Assembly (NCBI GenBank): GCA_000507305.1
Contig: DF239403.1
Location: forward strand, 2,191-66,190
Origin: Breviolum minutum Mf 1.05b.01
Lineage: Eukaryota > Sar > Dinophyceae > Suessiales > Symbiodiniaceae
Length of the DNA stretch: 64,000 nucleotides
Direction of reading: 5' to 3'
The position numbers were made by a program, and so were the translations under genes. Under the pieces are notes generated by a model. It did no database searches and was not told the origin of the DNA. It worked only from the letters and a program-made list of their open reading frames with translations. This document shows positions 23,000-33,639 of the stretch, in pieces (position 1 is the first letter of the stretch; each line of letters starts with the position of its first letter).

Positions 23000-23465
23000 C
23001 ACATATGGAATCTTTTCGGCCATGAATCGCATTGCATATCTACTTATCTACTGGAAATCTTCGAAATTATGAGGTTTTCAGATCTCAATGTCAACAACCT
23101 TTGATGTTGGACTTCAGCCATCCATAGATTGAAAGAATGTTTATTTTTCCTCCTCAAAAATACGAGTTTTGGTCCATGGAATCTGGGACTGGACCCTCAA
23201 AAGTTCAACTTCCAGGGTGCAGAAATCAGTAAGCTTCCAGGCTTGATTTTGATGGAACAAACCTGCAAATTTCCAGTGGTTCAAACTTGCAAACCCAAGA
23301 AACATATATGATTCATATGATGATTTGCTGATTTGCCTGACTTTTTTTTCGGGTGTGTATTTGCCTTTTGAGTTTGATGAGACATTATAATTCCAACAGA
23401 TTCAGGACGCAACGTGGACCCGCATCCTGTTTAATTAAGACATGTTTTAGAACGTAGTGCTTCAT
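23000..23465. other. Mostly non-coding, one ambiguous exon
   Basis: A block at about 23134-23232 ends at a GTAAGC donor and is open in two frames (FGPWNLGLDPQKFNFQ or KIRVLVHGIWDWTLK). Not resolved. A stop follows shortly after in either case if unspliced. Confidence 0.3.
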
Positions 23466-23529
23466 TCACTTGTGGCGAACGGTTGTTTCCTTTTTTAATG
23501 TCCATCCCCATTTTGCGAAAGAAGCAAAC

Positions 23530-23606
23530 TGCAGCAGCAACAACAACGACCACCACCACCACCACCACCACCAGCAGCAACCACAACAACAACAGCAGCA
23601 GCAACA

Positions 23607-23648
<42 letters not shown>

Positions 23649-23662
23649 ACTACAACAATAAC
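23530..23662. repeat. (CAA/CAG/CAC)n compound microsatellite
   Basis: About 130 bp of CAN triplets that read as poly-Gln/His, Asn/Ser or Thr on + and poly-Leu/Val/Cys on -. Coding status cannot be judged; it could be a polyglutamine exon but lacks splice support. Confidence 0.9.
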
Positions 23663-23735
23663 AGCTTTCGTAGTACATAGGTATATATAATATATTCAAC
23701 TGCGATCCCCGGTTTATTTCACCCCTTTAATTGAG

Positions 23736-23795
23736 GCTGGTGAATTTTATGCCCAGATGGATGCCTGGACTGGAGAGTCTTGGCTAAACCCTGGC
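23736..23795 (+). CDS. Candidate 60-nt exon
   Basis: Twenty codons, phase 0 both ends, after a pyrimidine-rich acceptor ending ATTGAG and before GTGAAT: AGEFYAQMDAWTGESWLNPG. The other frames are closed. Confidence 0.45.
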
Positions 23796-24335
23796 GTGAA
23801 TCTGGTGGCCTGCCGTTAGCCTCAGGGCATCCTGAAATCTTTCCAAAATGGCCGAAAATCTAAACAAAATTCCAAGTATAAGCTTAAGCACATATCTATT
23901 TCCATATAATTCTTGTGAATCCTTGTTGTAGACACTTAGGTTGTGGAATAGTTTTCTTATCATGATAATATGATTCCAATCACGTTTATTCTATCATAGT
24001 TGATTTCACATGCCCACAATCATATATACATATTTACATTACATATTTGTATGTATCACCTGTATTTGTACATAAGGTATATATTTACACATTCAATAGT
24101 ATGGGTACATCAAGGTCTCAAAATGATGTCATGGGAATTTGAGGTACCCCCCCAAAGCTACCCCCCAAGAAATAAGGCCTTATTAAGGGACTATTAACCA
24201 TTGGTTTCCCTTAATAAGACCTTATTAGGGGCTGATTTCTTGTGGGGGGTGGCATTGGAGGGGGGGGTTACCTTAAATTCCCAATGATTATGTACCCTAA
24301 CCATCCTTCTTGTTCTTCAACTCCTACGCTATCAG

Positions 24336-24589
24336 GAGTTGGACCGTGTGGCACCTCAAGTGGTGAATTTGGAATTTCTGGAAGTTTAAGGACATCGGAC
24401 ATGGGACCCAAGCCTTCCCGTGGTTTATCATGTTTTCCATACCCAGAGGATCCAGGACAACTGGTATATTTCCCTACATGAATGGTTGATATTTATGGTA
24501 CATGTAGGTAAATCTACCAGTCCCATGGATGCGGTGGGTTTGGAAACTTCTCGTTCCTGGAGTTTGGTCAGAGACACCTCTTCCTATGA
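24336..24589 (+). CDS. Last two exons, separated by a family C repeat
   Basis: Exon 24336-24463 follows a TCCTACGCTATCAG acceptor and reads a Gly/Ser-rich segment ending YPEDPGQL. The intron 24464-24520 is the family C inverted repeat itself (GTATATTTCC…AAATCTACCAG, 57 nt). The exon 24521-24589 continues in phase 0 as SHGCGGFGNFSFLEFGQRHL and stops at TGA. A second frame over the downstream exon is open longer, so the end is not certain. No family recognised. Confidence 0.45.
24464..24520 (+). mobile_element. Family C element, GT..AG, intron-like
   Basis: Arms GGTATATTTCCCTACATG and CATGTAGGTAAATCTACC pair. Other family C copies, often followed by CCCATGGATCC: about 3845-3900, 20225-20330, 21535-21600, 25115-25195, 30700-30778, 35745-35822, 36172-36200, 51375-51460, 56490-56590, 56800-57010, 58940-59030 and 60270-60350. 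Confidence 0.65.
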
Positions 24590-25364
24590 CAAAACATGGT
24601 TTTCCTTTTTGTCAAAGTTGGCTGTATAAGTAGCAAACTGGCACCAACTATGCATTTGTTGACATACATGAAATGCAAATATCTAAGAATTGTTACAGAT
24701 ACGAGGCTGATGAAACAATGGTTCTCTACCCTAAGAACCTCAAACAACGAGAATATTCCAAACGAACGGGTGAACGAGTGAATGATCAATGTTAACACTT
24801 TCTAGGATTATGATGGATTATGGACATTATACCTTAAGGTTGAAATAGATGGCTTGCCCATACCAAAAGGTAGGTTAACAAAGGGTCCTTATCAACAGAT
24901 ATGATCCAATATGTAGGGATTGTGCCATCTACTTCTCAACTACTGTAGTTATTAAGTATAGATTCCACGGACCGCTAAGGTTCCCCCATACGACATGATG
25001 GCTAGCTCCACTAGTCCCACTGACCGCTGAGGTCCACGAGCTTGCGAGTTGAGGTACAGCTACTGGTGGGAAGATGACATTGGTTCCAAATCATCACCCA
25101 TAAGATCCATGGGACGAACGGTATATTTACCTATACCTACATTTACCATTAAACATCAACCAAATGTAGGCAAATATACTATACATGGATCCTATGGGTC
25201 ATGATGATTCTTACTACAGTATTGTTGTTTATTGTCATTATTTGAAGATTTTGATGATGATGATGATGATGATGGTGATGATGGTGATGGTGATGACTAT
25301 TATTATGTTTATACATGATGATATTGATAATATACATATTTTTATAACGTCATAGCAGCACATT
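24590..25364. other. Repeats and unassigned sequence
   Basis: Contains a family C element (25115-25195) and a short GAT/GGT microsatellite (25253-25296). No exon supported. Confidence 0.4.
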
Positions 25365-25449
25365 ATGGCCGCCAGACAGGCGAAAGTCGTAAAAGCCCGA
25401 GCCTGTCCCTACATCCTACATCCAATCTTTTCAAACATCCTCAACCAAC

Positions 25450-25805
25450 ATGGGGGAACAAGCTAGGGTCCCTTCACCATGTTGTCAAAAGTTTATTTCA
25501 AGACCCCTTAACAGACCTAACATTTTCAAAATGATTAGTATTATAGCCACTGGCTACTATACAGGTACATCTACATGGAAAACTTTGACAACTTCAGAGT
25601 CAGAGTCTTTGACTATGGTAAAACTAAAACTCATCACCCCCAAAAGAACTGGGTGGTGGTTTCAAATTTTAGTTTTTTGTATCTTCATCCCTTTTTGATG
25701 GGAAATGATCCAATTTCACGAACGTATTTTGTCAGATGCGGGTTTGTTCAACCACCAACTAGAAAACAGTCCGTCCAAGATGGCCATGTAGATTTTTTCT
25801 ATTGA
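25450..25805 (+). CDS. Small two-exon ORF split by introner A
   Basis: ATG at 25450 opens 67 codons to 25652. The next 110 nt are a family A element (GTGGTGGTTTC…CCACCAACTAG). After its removal the frame continues for 13 codons (KQSVQDGHVDFFY) to TGA at 25803. The predicted protein is about 81 residues, Ser/Thr/Lys-rich, with no recognised domain. A different ATG at 25365 (MAARQAKVVKARACPYILHP…) opens a separate frame and could be the true start of an upstream exon. Coding potential is moderate; the frame coherence across the element is the main support. Confidence 0.4.
25653..25762 (+). mobile_element. Introner family A, copy 3
   Basis: 110 bp; GTGGTGGTTTCAA start, TTCAACCACCAACTAG end, flanked 5' by CTGG. 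Lies between two open blocks of one frame. Confidence 0.6.
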
Positions 25806-26346
25806 CTACTTCCAGTTCACCAATTTTGGCCGGATTGGATTCCAAGCATCCTAACAAAACCATTTCAAAAAAAAAAGTCCGTCCAAGCTCCCTCCAAACT
25901 GCCAGGTTGGGAGATTTACGACTACAGCTCGATGCAGAGGCCAGGATTTCCAACCACTTCTTGAAAGATCTTGGTAGGGAAATAAGGCCAGTTATTATTA
26001 TATAGCCATTTATTAAGGCCATGGCCATGGTGGTTATGACCTCATTTGAGCAATGAATTTTTGGACCCCACAACCTTGCTTAGGTTGTTTTCTTTTGGGA
26101 TGAAATGCTACCCAGTTATATGAGTGTTTCCTTAAATGGTGGTACCCCCAAAACACCCCAAAATGATCATTTTTAGTTGGAAAACCCATGGTTGTTTGGT
26201 ACCACCATTTTAGGAACCCCCCTTTGGGGATTATAATAAGCCATTATAAGGATCCCTATGAAACAGCCAGGGTTTCATGGAAAGCAATAAGGCCAATAAG
26301 GGCCTTTCTTTTGTGGCTCAACCACCCGTGTTTTTTTTGCTGCCAG

Positions 26347-26445
26347 GAAGTGATGTCACTCTTGATGTTCCTCAGTGAGATCTTGGGTTTCATCTTAGAG
26401 ACCGAAAACGACGTGTCGGGGATCCCATGGTGGTGGGCTTAGGGT
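26347..26445 (+). CDS. Candidate terminal exon with a membrane helix
   Basis: After a TTTTTTTTGCTGCCAG acceptor one frame is open: EVMSLLMFLSEILGFILETE, a likely helix, then a TAG at 26443-26445. A GTATGT donor sits one base past the stop, so a 3'-UTR intron or an earlier donor (GTGTCG, 26419) is possible. Only this frame is open. It superficially recalls the first helix of ERGIC/Erv46 proteins, without further support. Confidence 0.45.
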
Positions 26446-26921
26446 ATGTTTTTTTTTTGTGAAGTGTTGTTAAAGAATGAGGAAACAGGGGAGAAAAAAG
26501 ACAAAACCTAAAGACGTACTGTTTATATAATTTGTATGGATGTTATTTGATTTGTATGCATACATAGACATTACTGGTATATATATATATGACATCAATG
26601 ATATCATGTACATCTATAGAAACACGTAAACATAATGTGTATGAATCTGTATGAACATACATATTTTCACAAATATATTTATGCTTCGGAGATACAACAG
26701 CAATTACTTCCTGCAAGGAGTGACACATAGAAGGTGAAAGGGGCGCTACGTTTCGATATGCAACTTAAAAGAAAGGTTCCACCATCACCCCTTTGGAGGT
26801 TGCTGGTTTTGGTGATGGGTTCCGTTAAGCCTTAGTGATTAGGCGGGGCACTTGGGAGCACTTCCAATGCTGTATTTGCCTGTGAAAACTGTTGAGTTGT
26901 TTGGGCCCCCAAAGTCTTTAG

Positions 26922-27012
26922 CCAATTACTGGATTGACGGGAATTATTTGGAGCCTTCAGAATCTTCAAAAGTTCATGAGCATGATTGGAGAATACCCTC
27001 CCACTAAAAGAG
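26922..27012 (+). CDS. Candidate internal exon
   Basis: Thirty codons plus one base between a GTCTTTAG acceptor and a GTGTAT donor: GLTGIIWSLQNLQKFMSMIG…PPTKR. One other frame stays open for most of the length (NYWIDGNYLEPSESS…) but stops before the donor, so this frame is preferred. No family named. Confidence 0.5.
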
Positions 27013-27382
27013 GTGTATTTTAAAGGATCAAAATAGGTTGTTTACCAGGTCAGTGAATTAATGAAACATCATTTGGCAAGGAACAGGAATCCATATATCA
27101 TGTAGTCTATATTGAATTGAGGAGCTCTTTGGAGCCCCCAAAAAAATCAGAGGCTTGTAACAGTCACCAACAAAACCAGCATTTCTACAGTAATTGGGAG
27201 CTTCCAACATGGTGCCAGCATTTGTCAGGATGGGCGATATACATTTGGTTGGTGATGACATCCGAGAGATTTGGTCTGAGGCAGGCAATGCGGCAAGCAT
27301 GACATCAGAGAGACGTTGGGGGTAGAGTTGTTGGGGCTGTCAAAATCCTGAAACAGCAGGTAAATAATCTATTCAATTACTG

Positions 27383-27479
27383 GTTGGTGGTTTCAATTTT
27401 TTTTATGTTCACTGCTACTTGGAGAAATGATCCAATTTGATTATTCTTTTTCAAATGGGTTGGTTCAACCACCAACTAG
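27383..27479 (+). mobile_element. Introner family A, copy 4
   Basis: 97 bp, starts GTTGGTGGTTTCAATTT after CTGG and ends CAACCACCAACTAG. Flanking reading frames not resolved. Confidence 0.6.
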
Positions 27480-27521
27480 ATTCTATTCATGTCGACATGA
27501 AGGATTTTTTTGTTTGCCCAG

Positions 27522-27600
27522 ACGAGTGCCCTGAAGGTTGTTTCACAAGAATGCAAACGCCCCCACCTTGATTCTGATAGACAAACAAACCACGAATTAA
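27522..27600 (+). CDS. Candidate internal exon, basic
   Basis: After a TTTTTTTGTTTGCCCAG acceptor, one frame is open to a GTTAAG donor: TSALKVVSQECKRPHLDSDR…. Ends in phase 1. The region 27100-27310 upstream is open in three frames and is left uncalled. Confidence 0.45.
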
Positions 27601-28036
27601 GTTAAGGTCACTTCGTAGAAGCTGCTGAATGAATCATATTGTATAAAATACGTTAAATTTGCCAAGGCATAAAGAGATCGTGTTAGCAAAAGGATTCGCA
27701 TATACCTACATAAACCATTTGAACAAGCACGACTCAACCCCAATATGTTCACTCAAATAAGGACTTGCCTTTTTTTTAGCAGTTTCATGCAGCTGGTGTG
27801 AACAAACTATTAACCCTTATCGTCCTACCATTAACGATCCTTCAACGACAGTCCTAAACCTTTGGAAGATGATGTTCTTGTTGAAGGATGTTTGTTGGTT
27901 CCACCTTACCCGATTTTTTTGATAAGATGGTCGGCCCGTATCCCTTGATTTGCCAGGGTTTTCTTGCTTTATGGAGAGTTTTCAACATCACTTGCGTTTG
28001 AAAGGATGGGTAAGCAGGTAACATCAACCTTTACAG

Positions 28037-28120
28037 AAAACATTCATCGCGACTCGACATCTCGGTACAAACTTGGCAGGCTTCAGTGGAACCATGGTTG
28101 GGGGACCTGTTTTTGGAATT
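28037..28120 (+). CDS. Candidate internal exon, Gly-rich hydrophobic
   Basis: Twenty-eight codons, phase 0 both ends, between ACCTTTACAG and GTGCGT: HLGTNLAGFSGTMVGGPVFG, typical of a transporter-type helix pair. A second block after 29 nt (from 28150, QLWLVASGSK, donor GTATAG) would continue in phase 0 if such a short intron is real. Another frame is open through both, so this is uncertain. Confidence 0.45.
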
Positions 28121-28387
28121 GTGCGTGGATGAAGTTTTTCATCTCCCAGCAACTATGGTTAGTAGCTTCTGGAAGTAAAAGGTATAGGAGTTCTGCAGAT
28201 AAATTGTTGATGAAGTGTTGATGTAATTTTTCCATTTCATTTCTATACGTATACACCCTGGAAAATTAACATGGAACCCAAAGTCATAGAGGTTTTTTGT
28301 AGGGTGATTTTTAGGTGAACCAGCCACGTTAATTTTTCCCAGGGTGTTTCGGGATTGGTCACACCGTTCACAAGTTGGTTTTCCCAG

Positions 28388-28677
28388 GATGCCTGGACCT
28401 TGATACACCGGAAGTTGGAAAAACGTTTCTATTGTTCTTATTGTTTTTTTCCTGTTGGAAAAGAACATAGTGCAATGTGAAGATGTCATGTTTTTTGAAA
28501 TCATTTTCGCCATGTGAGAAGGATGATTTGTTAGGAGGAACACCCAGGAAATACATACATGATATACATGCGTACTTTCTATGTTGGTTGTACCAGTCGT
28601 TGAGGATGTTCCACCTAAACCACCAAGTTTTGAGTGTTGGTCTTGTGAATGACGAGTTTGTTGGGGACAGATCTTGA
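28388..28677 (+). CDS. Two neighbouring coding blocks, gene end
   Basis: Block 28388-28476 follows TTGGTTTTCCCAG and ends at a GTGAAG donor (AWTLIHRKLEKRFYCSYCFF). Block from about 28500 to TGA at 28675 is in a different frame and reads GGTPRKYIHDIHAYFLCWLY…VNDEFVGDRS. The two do not join with an obvious intron, so they may be separated by an unseen splice or one may be wrong. The second looks like a good C-terminal exon. Confidence 0.45.
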
Positions 28678-28707
28678 CAATCTTGTGATTTGATGTGTTT
28701 CAATCAA

Positions 28708-28815
28708 TTTGCCCTCCCCGAAACAAACATGGCACCTGAAAAGTAAGGGTTGGAAGGCTACTTTCCTTTCAGGAACGCGTTCAGGGGCTATGTTAGCTTT
28801 AGGGAGGGTATACCC
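28708..28815. mobile_element. Family D inverted-repeat element (CCCTGAAA)
   Basis: Arms TGCCCTCCCCGAAAC…ATGGCACCTGAAA and TTCAGGGGCTATGTTAGC..GGGAGGGTA. The same family occurs at 4855-4985, 32108-32220, 33090-33200, 41908-42012, 45715-45830, 51880-51970 and 61190-61230. Confidence 0.7.
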
Positions 28816-29006
28816 TCAAAGACTTTCTCTCTCTCATGTGTGTGTTTTCTGTTGTTTTTTTGAATACTGTATGTGAATATGCATAATCCATGCATGGTGT
28901 TTGTAAATCTATTTGGGCATAGCAAGTTCACTAGGCATCATTACAAGCGCTGGCTGGAACCTGTTAACGTACAATATCCAAATCAGTAGCTTTGTTTTTT
29001 TTTTAG

Positions 29007-29824
29007 CTTGTCAATTCATTATGGTAAGTATACTCCCGGCTGCATCTAACACTATAATCCTATGGATTTTTTAGATGATTTACTCCTGAAAACATATGGA
29101 TTGACACCTTCTATGACATCATCTTCCAGCAGGGAAAGGTGATCATTGTATATTTTTTTTCCTTTTATGTACCTTTGAAGTCAGTATCTTTTGCTGGGAG
29201 CTTTATGTACTAGTGGAACATCTGAAGTCACCCTGGCCGTAGGGCCGTAAGTAGTTAGTATTAATGAAGTCATTTGAAATTCTGTGGAACCTCTGGTGCT
29301 TCATGGTATGTAGGTCTCATTGACATTCTCCTGCCTTTCTTTAACTAACTGTACTGTACTTACCGGGTGAGTTGCCAAACACTCATCAGTGTTGAGTTTG
29401 GCTCAGTAATTTACTCACAAGCCTTCCTCCTTGATCTTCAACCCCCACAGGATACAGTCCCATATCGTATGGTGTAATGACCGTAATCATCTATGGGAAG
29501 TATGAAACATTTCATGCCCTACATGGTCCATGGTTTTTGTGAGATGTTTTTCTTGGCGGGATTTGATGGAGTAAGACGAACATCAAATTGAAAAAAATGC
29601 GGCCATTGCATTGTGTATTGGCTAGCGGTATTGCATACACATTGCTTGCCATTGATGGTTGTCAATGGACCACAGCACGACCATTCCCAAGGTTTTCTGA
29701 TTCGCCTTGGCCCTGCATGTGGCTGAGTCGCAAGGATGTTGGTTCTCTTTTGCATTCGGTGTGTCTCAAAAATTCTGGGGCTTATAAAGATAAACAACAG
29801 CGAGCATCGAGGGTTTCCTACTAA
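29007..29824 (+). CDS. Multi-exon gene segment ending at a TAA
   Basis: Microexon 29007-29023 (17 nt, TTTTTTTTAG acceptor, GTAAGT donor) joins exon 29075-29138 across a 51-nt intron: LSIHYDDLLLKTYGLTPS…. Exon 29451-29538 (CCCCCACAG acceptor, GTGAGA donor) joins exon 29626-29824 across 87 nt: YSPISYGVMTVIIYGKYETF, then GIAYTLLAIDGCQW and a basic tail to TAA. The link from 29138 to 29451 fails in phase with this choice. An alternative frame for 29451-29498, with donor GTATGA, would join (RIQSHIVWCNDRNHLW). So either two genes abut here or one junction is misread. No family recognised. Confidence 0.45.
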
Positions 29825-30229
29825 TATGGAGACTTGTTTGTTCCTACTTTTGGATTAGTGGAGTGGTATTTGTGTTGAAGGAACAATATGTGCATGTCTC
29901 ATTTGCATATGTAAATATGTACAGTACATATATATATATCTATGCATTAATTTACACACACGCACGCTCACACCTATGAGCACCCTGCTTGAGGGGTGCC
30001 AATTGAACATTAACTAACGGATGGTGAAGAAGGCCCAGGTCTGTGTGTGCGTGTGTATCAATTATCCAGGACACAGGTCACAACCAAAGGTAGCTTAGTA
30101 AGGGAAGTCCCCTTCATTGTTTCAACCGATGGAATATTAGAAGAGACTCATACATATAAATGTATATCACATATAAATACTATATTCTGAATACGGGGTA
30201 CATAAGTATGTTTTGTTAATTCTTGGCAG

Positions 30230-30411
30230 ACTCCCCACCCAAAAAAAACCAAGGCAAATCAGTTGCACGGCAGGGAGTCCCAGAATGCGTGTTGACTATA
30301 TTTGGTGGGCGGGGAGCTGCTTCAGAAACCGATCTCTCCACATGGTGGCGAAAAATTCGAGATTTACTGATTTTAAGAACATATTTCTGGAACACAGCTG
30401 AAAACATGTAG
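30230..30411 (+). CDS. Candidate terminal exon
   Basis: After TTCTTGGCAG a frame is open for 60 codons to TAG: GVPECVLTIFGGRGAASETD, then LSTWWRKIRDLLILRTYFW. It fits a C-terminal domain. AAAAAATAAGCC lies about 25 bp after the stop and could serve as a weak poly(A) signal. A second frame is open but less balanced. Confidence 0.5.
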
Positions 30412-30947
30412 GGAATGAAGATATCCATCAGCAAAAAATAAGCCAACAAATCCATTTGCAATGTATGAACTCAACTCGTTTTGTTGTTGGTCCAACGAGT
30501 TGTGTAGTGATCCAGTAACAAAAAACGGATGCTCGTGATTCATTAAGCCAGGTCAAAAAAGTCCTACTAAACATGGGAGTAGGCTTCTATGAGTTTAATC
30601 CCTTTGCATGTTTCAATTGATATTCCCAACATGAAGGGTCGCTACTTAAAAAGGGGGATGACCACACGTCTTCCAAGTTCAACTTGAAATATCAGAGGAT
30701 CCATGTATGGTATATTGACCTGCATTTGGTTGATATTTATGGTAAATGTAGGTAAATATACCATACATGGATCCTATGGGGTATGTCAACATCTCAACAA
30801 AGAGCAAAAAACAACATTGACATTTTGACCCGACCAAAACACCATCAACATCATGTGTCCTGTCAGTCATCCGTTTATGTTTTGACTGTAGACACAGTCT
30901 GAGGATCCTGTGAGGATTTTGTTGCCCTGTGGTGTCCGTTGACCTAG

Positions 30948-31065
30948 TGGTTCAATGACCGCGGGTCAACTTTGGTTTGAATTTGGGGAGATGTTGGAAG
31001 GTCAATCGCCCTTTAACTTCACCTCATGGCGGGGTTTGAGAAGGACACCACAAAAGTTTGACTAA
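30948..31065 (+). CDS. Candidate terminal exon
   Basis: A 38-codon block after GACCTAG reads MTAGQLWFEFGEMLEGQSPF, then FTSWRGLRRTPQKFD and TAA. The acceptor lacks a pyrimidine tract, so an ATG start at 30955 (a small ORF) is the alternative. Confidence 0.4.
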
Positions 31066-31213
31066 CGTGGCGAGTTTCTTCCTCCGAGAATGGTGACTAG
31101 TGACTAAGTGGCACATGGCCCAGAGAGGCATGTAAAGAAAGTATATAATATAATCATATAGAATCTAATAATGTTTGTCGTTTTGATGTGAACTACTATT
31201 GGAGGAAGGGTTA

Positions 31214-31660
31214 TAAATCATGTATGTTCCCACCCAAAATATCGCCAACAAACTTTTGAAGCAGCGTACTCTGTTTAACAAGCCAATTGGTATGCCACAA
31301 AAGGTTTGTGGACAAATCCTTTGTTATCGGAGAGTAGAGTAAAACATTCAAGCTGTTGTTGCCGCGATTGCATTTGGATTTGATCTGATAAAAGATGTAA
31401 AGCATCCTTTGGAGTGCATGTATTTAAATATATTGTTTTAATAAATATATACGTGTATATTAATAGATATTGATATATATATATATATATTTGATAATAT
31501 TTTGATTTATAAATATATAAATGGGGTTTTCAATGTGTAAATATGGAGATTCGTTGAATCGTGTACTCAGATGGTTTGGTCGTTGATAATATATTTGCTT
31601 CATGTGTAGGTTCTTTGGATAGTTGTGACATGTGTCGTGCCTTAAATATGATGCTTTCAT
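31214..31660. other. Ambiguous ORF then AT-rich spacer
   Basis: A + strand block (31216-31336, YVPTQNIANKLLKQRTLF) faintly recalls the 'YVPT…NIADLLTK' end of copia RNase H, and the minus strand is also open. Too short to call. 31420-31520 is a TA microsatellite. Confidence 0.25.
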
Positions 31661-31923
31661 GTCATTCAGGGAAGCATTAAAGGATGTTTTACTTGGAAGA
31701 GATCATCATCCAGTTTTTAATGGATGTTTGGTGAACCACCAATTGTTTTATGTTGTGATTTGGTTCGTCATCCAACTGAAACATCTCCCATAAGAAAATG
31801 GTTGCTTTAATTGAACTTCTTCAGCTTCATCAAAAAGGTGACCTGTTCGATCCTCAAAAAATGCTGGTCATTTCACCAAAAATATCCCAACAAAAGGGGT
31901 CATGTGGAAGTTTGTCTTGTTGA
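31659..31923 (+). CDS. Short two-exon gene or gene piece with a 40-nt intron
   Basis: ATG at 31659 opens 32 codons (MSFREALKDVLLGRDHHPVF…) to a GTGATT donor; a 40-nt intron ends CCCATAAG; exon 31795-31923 continues in phase 0 (MVALIELLQLHQKGDLFDPQ…) to TGA. If this is a whole gene it would encode about 74 residues, but the first exon could also be internal (TCATTCAG acceptor at 31668). No domain recognised. Confidence 0.5.
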
Positions 31924-32221
31924 ATTCCGTTGTGTCTCTGGAGTTTTGCTCTTCACTTCAAAAAGTGTTTGTATAGTCCATGTACATGTATATATTGTAT
32001 ATACTCCTCTTGAAAACGAACATTTTATTTGCAAATTGATGGTTGGAAGATGATTGATGTCCCTTTAAAAAAAAGTCCCTTTCCAAGGGGACAGTTCTCC
32101 ATTTTTTGGTGGGTACCCTCCCTGAAACTAAGGTAGCCCCTGAAAATAGACCACCGGAAAAGGAGATTCCTATTGGAAACCACCATTTTTAGGGGCTAAC
32201 TGGTAGTTCTATGCAACCTAG

Positions 32222-32479
32222 GTCGGAAGCTGGTTTTGTATAAAAGGACAGCCAACTTCAGCTGAGGTCTTGCCACCAATGGTAGTCAGCTTTGAACTCG
32301 GTCATGGAGAGGAGAGTGACGATGAATTTAAGATGTCGTGGGTTGTTTTTTTGGTCCCAAAATGGGCCACCCTTCTGCTTCCTCAATATTTGTTTTATAA
32401 GTATAAGGGGAATCAAAAGGAGCCTTATGAAATAGTAGATTCATATGTCATCATATATCCTTTGAAACTCTTTGTTTGA
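32222..32479 (+). CDS. Candidate exon, open to a stop
   Basis: From an AACCTAG acceptor one frame is open for 85 codons: AEVLPPMVVSFELGHGEESD, then a hydrophobic part and a TGA at 32477-32479. An early donor at GTTTTT after KMSWV is possible. The acceptor lies just past a family D element. Confidence 0.45.
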   Translation, partial: VGSWFCIKGQPTSAEVLPPMVVSFELGHGEESDDEFKMSWVVFLVPKWATLLLPQYLFYKYKGNQKEPYEIVDSYVIIYPLKLFV

Positions 32480-32516
32480 CTAGCGTATGTTGGGATAATC
32501 ATCCATTTTTGTGCAG

Positions 32517-32641
32517 ACCGGATGATGAACATGTCCATAGTGTTTGTGGTCTCAGCAAATGAGCGGGTAGTGATTTCTAGTGGTTCAATGATGTACTACC
32601 GGAAGAGTGACAATACTAAGTCATACCAAATCAATAAGTAG
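32517..32641 (+). CDS. Candidate terminal exon
   Basis: After CATTTTTGTGCAG, 40 codons read MMNMSIVFVVSANERVVISS, then MMYYRKSDNTKSYQINK and TAG. A donor GTAGTG overlaps the stop, so it may be internal instead. Confidence 0.5.
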
Positions 32642-32756
32642 TGATTTTAGTGATTTGCATTTTTTCCCTTACTGTAATTATTCTTAGTGCTCCTTCCCTC
32701 TCAGCAACCCCAGAAAATCTCTGCAAGTCTGGGCCTTCATTTTAAGTTTTATTCAG

Positions 32757-32925
32757 GATCCCATGTATAATTTACAATGTCGAAAACGTGAAAACGTCAG
32801 GGATAGCTGGAGATCACCGTATGTTGCTACACCGCATTGATTCCTATGGGCTTTGAAATAGCACCCATATCAGAAGAGTCGTGGATTCCAATAAACATAG
32901 GCAGAATGTGACCGTTGATAGCTGA
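32757..32925 (+). CDS. Two exons with a 43-nt intron, gene end
   Basis: Exon 32757-32818 (TTTTATTCAG acceptor, GTATGT donor; DPMYNLQCRKRENVRDSWRS) and exon 32862-32925 (THIRRVVDSNKHRQNVTVDS, TGA) join in phase 2. Rich in Arg and polar residues. A competing reading starts at 32705 after CCCTCTCAG and runs unspliced to a TAA at 32768-32770. Confidence 0.5.
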
Positions 32926-33361
32926 AATCCGGCACAACCTTGGATGTACACAATCATCTACAGTAATTCATTGGCAGGCCATGATTGGTGCCTAAACAGA
33001 TTCTCACCTTAAACCCATCTACTATGTATACACCTAAATACATAATAATTTATATATATATATATTATATATATTTATTTCTACATATATACACCCCTGA
33101 AAACTAGCAGTCGTCCCCTAAAAAAGTGCCATTTCAAAAAGAAAGTAGTCTTGCAATCAATATTGTTCAGAGGACATGTTAGTTTTCAGGGGAGTACAAA
33201 TATTGAGTACTTCGAGGTTCAGGGTGGTTAGTAAGTGGTTGGCAGAGTTAGTATATACATAGCACACTTACAATGCCACTTAGCATACTTACCTATGTAT
33301 ACATATGGTATTTAGTAAGTGATACTTTCTGTGTGTCAAATTTGCCTCGTTTGCCTCGTAG

Positions 33362-33517
33362 GACATGGAGGATGGGCTCCAATTTCAGCTCAGTGACTGG
33401 GGTTTGTTGGACAAAAATTTCCAGGGTCGAGAAAGATCTCTGCGGGTTTCCTTTGGGTTTCAGGCTGAATTCCCCAAGTATTTCAGGGGTTTCTTAGTTT
33501 GGGGGAATCCAAGTTGA
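33362..33517 (+). CDS. Candidate terminal exon or small ORF
   Basis: After GTTTGCCTCGTAG, 51 codons: MEDGLQFQLSDWGLLDKNFQ, then RERSLRVSFGFQAEFPKYF and TGA. A true ATG is its second codon, so it could also be a first exon with a donor at GTTTCC or GTATTT. A second frame is open but of poorer composition. Confidence 0.5.
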   Translation, partial: DMEDGLQFQLSDWGLLDKNFQGRERSLRVSFGFQAEFPKYFRGFLVWGNPS

Positions 33518-33639
33518 TCATGGTCACTTGACCGAAACACCCCAAAAAATCACATCAAACAAATACACGAACTTGGGTATTTGGTGGTGGGTAAAACATG
33601 ATTTTCCATTCTTCTAGATGAAATGTCTGATGTAAAATT

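Noticed and set aside
23431..23699. Poly-Leu, poly-Cys and poly-Gln ORFs over the CAN repeat
   Set aside because: All frames are open because of the triplet repeat; no splice sites or flanking coding support.
26347..26445. ERGIC/Erv46 identity
   Set aside because: Only a short 'LLMFLSE' match; a stop follows and the next conserved block is absent.
31216..31336. Copia retrotransposon RNase H remnant (YVPTQNIANKLL)
   Set aside because: One short motif with a stop directly upstream; no other retroelement domain or LTR in the window.
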